A DNA stretch of 64,000 nucleotides, taken from assembly GCA_027922465.2 (NCBI GenBank), contig BQMF02000023.1:1364001-1428000 (forward strand), given 5' to 3'. The notes under the pieces were generated by a model. It was not told the DNA's origin. It saw nothing but the letters and a program-made list of their open reading frames with translations, and searched no databases. Source of the stretch: Turritopsis dohrnii. Taxonomy: Eukaryota; Cnidaria; Hydrozoa; Anthoathecata; Oceaniidae. Within the stretch, counting starts at the first letter, position 1, and every line of letters starts with the position of its first letter. Positions 21,098-29,179 of this stretch are shown piece after piece. The position numbers and the translations under genes are program-made.

Positions 21098-22551
21098 ATG
21101 GCAGTGCCACGTGAAGGTAAATATTTCTATGCTTTTTATACTGTTGTTTTTGAATACAAAATTAATTTTTCACTGTTTTGTTCCAGGTCCTAATGTAACT
21201 GATGCAGCCAGTAAGTACATAGAGCTTTCCAATATATTGGAATTATTAAAGCAGTATAAATCCATGTGAGTATGTATTATATTTTAGTGCTTCATGATGG
21301 GGTTGAAGAAACTGGTAAGTTTTCAAAATAAAACTGTAAATATAATAAAGAAAAAGAAAAGACGGTCTATTTATACCTTCTATATTTTAGGGAATGATGA
21401 AATAACACCGGAAGGTAAAAGGAATTATTGCTTCAATAGAATACCATCAGTGTCATTTAGAATTACTATTGGTGAATATTAAATTACTCCTTTCATTTCA
21501 GAAGAGAAGGGTCTACTGGGAGAAGGTAACTTCTTATTTTCATTTAGCCAAGTTTTGCTTATCAGTCATGTTATTGTAATTTCATTATATTTTGTTCATA
21601 GGGAATGCTGCAGAAAATGGTTTGATATTTTCCTTTTTAACATTTTACTTAAATACATGTATTTAACTTTGACAGATGAAGTTATTTATACTGTTTCTCT
21701 TATTATCATTATAGTAACAACTTCAGTCCAAAATATGAAGAGTAAGGATTCTTTCTCTAATACATGTTGCCTCTTATAATGTTCACTATTGAAATCTTCT
21801 TTCTAATATTCTTTCTGTTTAAATGCTAAAAATCCCAGCAGTTGTGAGTTATGAATTGTTTTACATAAAACATCAGTTTTAGTCTGTAGATCTGTGTTGA
21901 ATCTGTGTAGAATGCACTTTGACAGACGTAGTGTTTATACTGTTTCTCTTTTATATTATAGCAACAACATCTACCCAAAATTTGGAGAGTAAGGATTTTT
22001 TCCCTAATACAAAAAGTTCTAATAAAACTCAATTGAAATTATTCTTGGAAATCATAATTCTCAGCCGCAATACCACATTTTTAATCTGTGTATGTGGTAA
22101 TTCCTTTAATGTTTCACTGTTTTTTTTAGAACAAAAAATGGATAAAGAACCTATCAGCCGTAAGTAACACAAATATTTCTCATAACACTGTATGTTATTC
22201 TTGGAGATATTAATTCTCAGTGTCAATAGTATAATCTATCTATGTGCTAATTCCTTTATTTGTTACCTATTAATTATCTTAGTTAATTATCTTAATTCAT
22301 TACTAATCATTTTTTGTTCTTACATTTTAGTGACACGAAAAGAGTTTCATGAGTATAGAAAAATCCACCCAGGACCGCGGTGTAACCGCGCGTTCTGGGT
22401 GTGGAAAAAAAATGGGGGGCGAGACCACGAGGGATTCGTCCCCCCTCAAAAAAAAATTAAAAAAAATAAAAATACAAAAAAAAAATTTTTTATCCCAAAA
22501 TATTCCGGGTTAAATACCAAGTTTTTTGTTGAAAATGTTTATTTTAGATAG
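21098..22551 (+). CDS. Micro-exon gene A, 10 exons, conserved HPG/NGGRD C-terminal exon
   Basis: Exons: 21098-21116, 21187-21210, 21288-21314, 21391-21414, 21502-21525, 21602-21619, 21715-21741, 21962-21988, 22130-22159 and 22331-22551. The first starts ATGGCAGTGCCA. Every intron is phase 1 with GT-AG ends, mostly gtaagt-like donors; exon 6 has a weaker gtttga donor. Internal exons are 18, 24, 27 or 30 nt, all multiples of three. The micro-exon part is short, acidic and polar with no signal peptide or membrane segment. The last exon gives TRKEFHEYRKIHPGPR, then AFWVWKKNGGRD, then a Lys/Asn-rich tail ending at a TAG. That exon matches the last exon of the Helitron D gene. Exons 7 and 8 are tandem duplicates with duplicated intron flanks. 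Function unknown; I recognise no named family. Exon 2 could also read through its donor to a TGA at 21268, giving a short isoform. Confidence 0.7.
22365..22445 (+). repeat. GC-rich double hairpin inside the last micro-exon gene exon
   Basis: Two stems stand back to back: ccacccag...ctgggtgtgg around 22368-22405, then ggggggcgag...ttcgtcccccc around 22413-22444, followed by an A-rich tract. This coincides with the conserved HPG/NGGRD coding block. The corresponding part of the Helitron D gene (60360-60450) is also GC-rich in an AT-rich setting. Confidence 0.6.
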
Positions 22552-22956
22552 TTGAATTTTTATATGGTATGGAAATACCGTACATAGAGCTCAAGCTTTT
22601 TCATTAAAGTTAATTTTCTGCGTTTTGGAAAACATCTTTGGCTGGTAGAATTCTAAATAGCTGCTCCTGTGAATGGTTGATTAATGCCCATTGCCCATTA
22701 ATAACGAGTTTTAAGCATTTGTTTTTGCACATTGATTCTGTTACACATAAACTATAGAGCTTCCACTAACAAGAAATGCATTGGGTGTTAATTAGTTATT
22801 CATGGTCAGTGTATGGTAGTTCCATACCATTGTTATTTATGTTAATATTTGTTGTTTTTAGTTAGAATAAAAGTTGTTATATACTTCCTTTGATCTTTAT
22901 TTCACCATTCTGCAGCCTGTTTTGTAAAGTGACATTAGCCGTTTTAAGAGATTACT
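22552..22956. other. AT-rich tail of Helitron A
   Basis: No gene recognised downstream of the micro-exon gene. Confidence 0.35.
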
Positions 22957-22998
22957 AACCATAGTTAATTTAGTTAGTTAGTTAGTTAGTTAGTTAAT

Positions 22999-23029
<31 letters not shown>

Positions 23030-23030
23030 A
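22957..23030. repeat. (GTTA)n microsatellite
   Basis: Runs of gttagttagtta interrupted by taattta and flanked on both sides by accatagtta. Confidence 0.85.
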
Positions 23031-24133
23031 CCATAGTTAGTTTAGTTTAGTTCATTGAGGACAAAGATCTACATTGCCTGTATGTTAAAGATAATAAACT
23101 ATTATGTGATATATGCTGATGTCAGCAGAAATAGAACAATTGCGAAACAGTTTAGGAATGAGCAGCTGTTTATTATTAACAAAGCGAACTGTAAATAAAT
23201 AAATCACATCTTCTTTGCTGGCTAACAAAAGTGATTAACTGCTGACACACGTTTTTCTTGATCTTATGATAGTTCATTATCTTTAATGAGAAATGATTTG
23301 AATGAAATATAGTTAGGGGAAATCGTTCATTATCTTTAACTTATATTTATTCAGATTCTTTAGAGTTATAGTATTGGACTATTATGTTGCGATTGAAGTC
23401 AACTTGGCGTTGGTAGTTCAGAAAAAAAGGTTATTGACAGTATTCTATGGATAATCCTGCTATAGTCTGGGTAGCATTGTCATGAAGATTGTGAATGGAA
23501 GTTTAGTTCGTTAAATTGAGATATATTGTCAAATGCACATTTCGGTTTTTAATTCATTCTTATCTTAAAAATTTTTTTTAGATTCTTTTGGACTCTTTGG
23601 TTTCTCTTACGTCATGAATCCCTAAAAATCCATTTTCCAGAAGATCCGATAATTCAAACTACGTTCAAAGATGCAATGTACTCGCTATTCACCGAGAATT
23701 ATTATTTCCAAGAATAAATGGATTAAACCATCGAAACGCATTCGAGGACTGTTAACGAAGTCGATATACACTTTTGCAAAAGTGATTAAAGATAACCTTT
23801 ATTTGGTTTATTTATTTATTTATTTGTTTGTTTATGCTATCTTAGGATACTTTTTTGGTGTAGTATTGTCAACAGTTTTTCATCATTCTATGACATTTTT
23901 TGCTTATCCTTATAGTCAGCATTTTCGAAAACGTTTCACCCGGGTTAAAATCATGCCATACATTTTTGATTCCTTAATTTAATTTTTCGTGAACTGGACG
24001 CATGCCGGACATGGGTGGCGATCAATTATTGTTGAATTAGTGTTGAACAGACATTTTACAATTTTGAAAATATTTATCGCACGTTTATTAAAAAATATCT
24101 GCGAAAGAGTGCATTTCTATAGAAATCTACACA
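23031..24133. other. Non-coding part of Helitron A
   Basis: It contains a block at 23985-24030 (tttttcgtgaactggacgcatg) shared with 8236. The plus-strand ORFs at 23671-23982 and 23989-24174 show no domain and are not called. Confidence 0.4.
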
Positions 24134-24334
24134 CAATTTCACTAAGAATGCTCTCCGTCACAGTTATTTTTTGACGATTTTACACACCGGGTTACAGAAC
24201 TGATTAATGAAGTGCCATCTCATTGCTTGGTTTTGTCAATTTCACTAAGAATGCTCTCCGTCACAGTGATTTTTTGACGATTTTGCACACTGAATTTGAT
24301 TACTGGAGTGCCATCTCATTGCTTGGTTTTGTCA
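24134..24334. repeat. Tandem duplication, about 103-bp unit, two copies
   Basis: 24134-24236 and 24237-24334 both begin caatttcactaagaatgctc and end tctcattgcttggttttgtc, with substitutions and a few indels in the middle. Confidence 0.85.
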
Positions 24335-24579
24335 GCTTAGTTTCCAATTCCAAACTTAGTTTGAAGTTCGATGATGTATGAAATGGCTGTTTAAATGTCG
24401 TAGCAAATATTTAATACACTTTTCTGATGAACATATTTTATTGTACTTTTGTATTACACAATAAGTAATATAAGATAAATGCTCACAAATGTTTTACCAA
24501 TGACACAACGCAGGCTGAACATGAGTGGCGAGTGTCATTTTTCGATACCATTTTTGAGACGTCATTTTCAGAATTAAAA

Positions 24580-24609
24580 CCCGTAAAAAAATTTTACACG
24601 GGATACTAG
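24580..24609 (+). terminator. Helitron A 3' terminal hairpin and CTAG end
   Basis: The stem cccgtaaaa / ttttacacggg is followed by atactag and T. The same configuration occurs on the plus strand at 8733 and on the minus strand at 1677, 33089, 53435 and 59231. This is the transposition terminator of the element, not a transcription terminator. Confidence 0.6.
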
Positions 24610-26236
24610 TTTTTAAAACTAATTTTAATGGAGCCAGGTACACCATGAAGTCTTGTCGTGTCACTATAATAAAATGATAGAAAGTTAAGGATTAGTTAAG
24701 ATAATAGAAAACCAAATAGTATGGCTTATATGAAAAACTTCACAACTAACGTGTGGTCTCTTGTGATTCTAAACGGAAGATAAGATTAAAATAAGATTAA
24801 AAACTGTGAATATCATCAAGTCCATGTAAAGAACCAACAATTGCTTACTCTGGTTATTTCCTTGGACTAATGTCCCTATAGCATTAAAGACAAACAGTGT
24901 AAATACTACAGCTATTGAACTGCATTCTACGTGTTAAGAAGGAAAAATAAAACCACCATCATTCGCGTCATTCTCCTTATCTATGAATAAAAAAAAAGGT
25001 ATTACAATAGGTTGACAGTAATATCCAAAAGAAAGTAAAAAGAAAATAAGAACTTACCTTCTCTAAGCAAATTCTCTTTTGCTGAAAGAGAAGGTATCAA
25101 TAACCTAATTACTACGTTGATGGTGGTATTCTAGTATTTATAAAGGATTAAGTCCTTTTAAACATAAGTAGAAAACAAGAAGAAGAAAAAAACAAGAATT
25201 ATATGTGAAGCTTTTCGGCTATGTTGTAAATGTACAAAGTTCAGTAAAATAAATTTATTTAGCTAAAAGATAATCACAGAGTGATAAAAGAAAACAATAA
25301 AACATTAAAATATTAAAAACCAATGAAAGGCAACTATCACTACATATGTACAGTTAAAAGAAATCTATGTTACACCATTTCTAAATAGTGCTAAAGTATT
25401 TTTTCTTTTGGGGATTAATTAATTTGGGACCTTTCACTGCAATGATATATGACTCGATCATTTGGCATAATACCCAGTTGATTGGTGCCTTCATTAAAAT
25501 TTTGCCTGTGAAGTGGTGTTTTGAAAACTGTTCAATGTATCTTGCTGGTTTAGATTCTTTGTTAGGATTGTTATGCTCATTCCACCTTGTTTGTACGTTT
25601 CTTTTCATTTCTCCAATGTAATTAATTCCACGCGAACAGAGTACCACGTAAATTTTGCATGAGGGGTGCGGGTCTGGGTCTTTTATTTGAAACCATTGTC
25701 TGACATATTTTAGTCTTCCATCTTATTATTATTTCATACTTTGAATTTGTGAAGTCATGAAGTTTTTTAAGAAAACGCTTTGAGCATGTTTCATTTTCTA
25801 GGCAGAACGGTAATTCAATAAATAACAGCCTTTCGGGCTCTTTGAAGAAGAATTCAGGAATTTTCAAATCTGTTATTTCTTCTATTCTTTTATTGAACTA
25901 AGTCCTTTTACCTTTTTTGGATATATCACCAACTAAAATATAAAAGAAAGCAGTTCTAAATAAACAACCCTTTATTTTGAATATATTAACAGTTTCATTT
26001 GATAGCCTACCACCAAGTTCTTCACTGTCAACTTCAACTAAAATAACAACCTCTTTTATAATCCCAAAAACTAAGTACTAAATACTAAAATAAATACATA
26101 AACTAAAAACTAAATACTTACTATCCACAACTGATCTTTTAGAAACTAAAATAAAACAGTGACTAAATCATTTTTCATTCTTATTTCAACATGAAAAAGC
26201 AGGAACATTATTACCATCTTGTGCTGTGGCAACCAT
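24610..26236 (-). CDS. Micro-exon gene 2, at least 9 exons, last exon truncated by the Helitron A end
   Basis: Minus-strand exons: 26236-26215 (MVATAQD), 26145-26122, 26037-26011, 25932-25912, 25081-25058, 24980-24957, 24875-24849, 24768-24751 and 24663 to about 24610. All junctions are GT-AG and phase 1, and internal exons are 18, 21, 24 or 27 nt. The exon-6 donor (gtggtt) is weak; reading through would stop at an in-frame TAA about 20 nt further on. The last exon begins LTRQDFMVY, matching TRKEFHEY at the start of the final exon of gene A, but is then cut by the Helitron terminus, so the HPG/NGGRD motif is missing. A Penelope fragment lies in the intron between exons 4 and 5. The 26325-26345 block upstream matches the putative promoter of gene A. 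It is probably a disabled family member. Confidence 0.6.
25381..25867 (-). pseudogene. Penelope-like element fragment with a degenerate GIY-YIG domain
   Basis: Two overlapping minus-strand frames (25867-25622, 25647-25381) give LPFCLENETCSKRFLKKLHD, then a Cys/His-like junction, then VLCSRGINYIGEMKRNVQTR and WNEHNNPNKESKPARYIEQF. This is the C-terminal linker and GIY-YIG nuclease of a Penelope-like protein from a lineage different from the 11172-14114 element (it has INYIGE where the other has IQYVGS). One frameshift separates the halves. It sits in an intron of micro-exon gene 2. Confidence 0.75.
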
Positions 26237-26275
26237 TTGTTTATTTTTTATTTCTTTTATGACTTTATTAATTCA

Positions 26276-27715
26276 CTAAAAGAAAAAAAAAATAAGGATA
26301 ACACTTTCGAAAGACAACAGGATGAATGCCCTGACTTTTGGTTCATAGTTCGTGCATGCAAGGACTATCTCAAAGAAGACTCTAAAAAACCAAAATAAGA
26401 TGATATTGTTCGTAAATGGATTTTCACATATTCTTGATCGATTCTTTGCTTCCTGCGACTCGTTTTTCGTAATGAAATCAGTTTCCTTATGGCATATCAT
26501 ATCTTTGGCAATGAAGCATATAGTTAGAAGCTGCAACCTCTTATGGCTACCATCACCTTCAGCTCTTTTCCGTGGAATGTACCAGTCAGTGCCGCAATCC
26601 TGTTTGTCGATTTGAAATTTCTTGCCTACAGAGAAAATGGTAAATGTCTTCTTAACTTTGAGCTTTGCGCTTTAACAAATGATTAAATGATGGAAGTAAG
26701 ACCTGGTTTTTCGGGAGTTTCGTATCCAGTTTTTCTCTTTCTAGTTTCTGTGGAGGATTCTAAAATTAAATAAATGAATTAAGTAAAGACAAAGTTGAAT
26801 CATTTTTAAACTGCTCTTTACCCATAGCAGCGGCCAATAGTTTGCAGTCCCGATATTGTGATTTCTTGTTTTCAGGAGAATCTGGCATAAATAAAAGAGT
26901 TACAATTTAAGGAGAGTAGAATAGTAGTTATGAATAAACTAATAACATTAAGGAAGTACCTACTATGCTGCTGCCAAACACAGTTGCTCTCGAAGTTTTC
27001 CCCGTCTTCATCTACTGCTGTAGTTACTGGGTACTGTAATGGTTGAAATTTTTATTTTTTAGTACAGCCAAATGCACCATATTATCAATTAAAATAGATT
27101 AAAAGGAATTGGACTTACCAGAAATGGTTGCATTGTGGATGGGACTTCTTTTTATGGAAGCTACTGTCCCATATGTATTGTTTTCTGTTGTGCTTTCTAA
27201 TAAAAAATGTTTGAAATGAAAATATTAAGGAAACGACATCGATACACTAGATATGCGAGAAATTAATGCGCTAAAGAATATTTGTAACCTTCTAAGTCCT
27301 TCAATTTTCGCTTTAGTTCTGCCAAGCTGTATACAATGAGGGTTTATCAGCTGAAGAAAAAGATTAATTAACTGATTCGTCATTTCTACTACATAACAGT
27401 CCAATTTAGTTTATTCATGTTACCTAAAGAGCTTTCACTCGAAGCATCGTCTACATCTGTGTCGGCGGTCTTTGTCTCACGTTCTCTCTCCACCATTCTC
27501 TTGTACTCTATGAAATTCGAGCATTTTAAAAACACTTTGAAATTTAATATGACATCCATCAATATAAATTATTGCTACATACTTGGATATTTCCCGTACA
27601 CAATTTTGAAAAGATGCGTGTTTATATAATCTGTGCTTCTTTGCTGATACATCAAACCTTCAGTCGGTATGAGTTTCTCATCATCAAAGAGTTTCAGTTT
27701 GGTAAAGACATGCAT
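26276..27715 (-). CDS. Multi-exon unknown protein (BEN-like architecture suspected), all introns phase 1
   Basis: Minus-strand exons: 27715-27583, 27507-27424, 27318-27289, 27196-27119, 27026-26964, 26881-26822, 26759-26703 and 26625-26276. Each internal exon is a multiple of three (30 to 84 nt) and every junction is GT-AG in phase 1, giving one open frame of about 284 residues. The N-terminus reads MHVFTKLKLFDDEKLIPTEG...KIVYGKYPK, then a charged helix (YKRMVERERETKTADTDVD) and an acidic Ser-rich segment. The region after 26625 has DKQDCGTDWYIPRKRAEGDG. The layout resembles invertebrate BEN-domain proteins, but I cannot identify the BEN fold with confidence. The start is uncertain: an acceptor-like ctag precedes it, so an upstream exon may exist. 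The last exon may be spliced earlier, because it overlaps the promoter block of micro-exon gene 2. Confidence 0.5.
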
Positions 27716-28076
27716 TGCTGGTACTAGATTTCTATCGCAGTTATCCAGCAGATCAAATTATTGTCGGCACTGTTACCGAAGTTGACAAATCTTCGGCTCA
27801 TTCTTTGCGCAAACCTTTACAGTTAACATCGGATTACATTTCGTTAACTGCTCTGACGAATTAATTTGTTTAGTCTTCCAGATTCATGTAAAAGTTTAAT
27901 TGCATCCGAAAAATATCTTCTTACGGTGTTGTTAAATGTAACCATCCTTAGTAAATAGTTGTCAATGTGAGCATCTTAAGTGAAAAATTTCCAAAGAAGG
28001 AACCTGTAAGATTACCGTTTTCGTCTGGATAAATTTCCTCGTCCCTATCTATTTTTGAGTTATCTGAAAGGATTAT
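27716..28076. other. Non-coding stretch
   Basis: No gene recognised; it may include an upstream exon of the preceding minus-strand gene. Confidence 0.3.
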
Positions 28077-28337
28077 ATGATACATAGCGTATGTGGTCAA
28101 AATGTTGCTGAAAAAGAAAATCATCACATTAGAATCTATATATTAATTAGTTATCCTGTAATTGTGTCAGAAACTTGCAGAGTGATTATCGACGTATCAT
28201 GGGATAATACTGTGAAAAAGTATTATCCGACCACTGGGGAGGATTTTAAAGATAATATGGCAAAATTTGGTGGGGAATTTTATCATGGAATCACTGCCAT
28301 AGAATCTTACCTTATAAAATGCGCCTTTTTGATTTAA
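28077..28337 (+). CDS. Hypothetical ORF, unrecognised
   Basis: An 86-codon plus-strand ORF (MIHSVCGQNVAEKENHH, later SWDNTVKKYYPTTGEDF). No domain recognised. It may be part of a decayed element next to the Harbinger relic. Confidence 0.2.
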   Translation: MIHSVCGQNVAEKENHHIRIYILISYPVIVSETCRVIIDVSWDNTVKKYYPTTGEDFKDNMAKFGGEFYHGITAIESYLIKCAFLI

Positions 28338-28740
28338 CTGCTAATAATCTAAAGTCTACTTTGAAAACCTCTTTTTTGAACTCGTATCTTCACTAATGAT
28401 CCAGTCTACTTTAGATTGACCTGCCTCAAACATTTTTACTCAATTACACTATCATTTCTACATATTTATGCATAAGTAAGTCTGTTTGTGTTTCCTGTTT
28501 TGTTTGTCGTCCAGTAAGTACGTAGAATTCCGTCCCGTCTCGCTTTATGTTCTATTATGTCTATGTTACCAGCCAACAGCTATATGCTGACCTGGGGCTT
28601 TTAAATTGTAATATTGATTATGTAAATACCCAGATGTAAATTTCTTACAAGCCAATATATATGTTTCAATGTTTCAATGTTTCAGTTGGGGCCCCCGGAA
28701 ACACCCATGATTCCACTCTAATCTAGTCAACGCAACTTTG
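28338..28740. other. Non-coding stretch
   Basis: It contains a short tandem atgtttca repeat near 28662-28682. No gene recognised. Confidence 0.35.
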
Positions 28741-29179
28741 GAGTAATATTGTTGAAGGAAAGGTGATTCCTAATCTTGCCCAAACAGTAGAGGGTGTTGA
28801 GATTGCTCCCCTAATACTAGGTAATGGAGCCTTTCCTTTGAGAAAATGGATAATGAAACCTCATGGTGATGCCGTTCTACCCGAAAATAAACGTTTTCAA
28901 TTTTAGACACAGTCGTACAAGACTAGTCACGGAAAGTGCTTTTTGGAGACTTAAGAGTCAAAATCACTTACGTGTATGTGGGCGTGTGCGCATGCGATCG
29001 CACGCGTCTCGTGAAATAGACTGTTTGTTAGAATTGTGGTTCATAGTCAAATCAAATTTTCTTGGCACTAGATCTCCAAGTTCTATGCAAAGGTTGTGTA
29101 GCACAACACATGCTAGTCCATATAACATGACGGTCTCCTTTTGTCTTTCACATTTTCGAAAAACGAACGAAAGAGCCAC
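28741..29179. pseudogene. PIF/Harbinger transposase relic with its C-terminus in opposite orientation
   Basis: Plus strand 28741-28900 reads NLAQTVEGVEIAPLILGN, then GAFPLRKWIMKPHGD; Harbinger proteins usually have DxAYPL here. A frameshift is followed by FNFRHSRTRLVTESAFWRLK (28893-28958), the family's NxRHSRxRxxxExAFGxLK block. From 29120 to about 29050 the minus strand reads ACVVLHNLCIELGD, the family's C-terminal AxxxLHN motif. One protein therefore appears split between strands, as if the tail had been inverted, or two relics abut. Confidence 0.65.

Larger units (their letters stand above)
15100..24609 (+). mobile_element. Helitron A: Rep-helicase, micro-exon gene and 3' hairpin/CTAG end
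   Basis: On one strand it holds a 5' region homologous to that of Helitron B (the agcaaccaattc...gtaaacaaattaa block, 15379- and 52896-), a decayed Rep-helicase (16068-20480), a micro-exon gene (21098-22551), about 2 kb of AT-rich DNA, and a terminal stem cccgtaaaa/ttttacacggg followed by CTAG at 24606-24609 and T at 24610. The 5' limit is approximate. Whether one Helitron spans all of this or a second end captured the tail cannot be settled from a single copy, but Helitron D shows the same order. Confidence 0.6.

Noticed and set aside
21181..21268. Exon 2 of micro-exon gene A reading through to a TGA as its only form
   Set aside because: The donor gtaagt and the in-phase third exon favour splicing; read-through is kept only as a possible isoform.
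22957..23030. Possible telomere-like or CRISPR-like repeat array
   Set aside because: It is a plain (GTTA)n microsatellite, with no spacers and no G-rich telomeric unit.
23671..24174. Plus-strand ORFs with hydrophobic stretches in the Helitron A tail
   Set aside because: Overlap a repeated non-coding block and a tandem duplication; composition reflects AT-richness, not a membrane protein.
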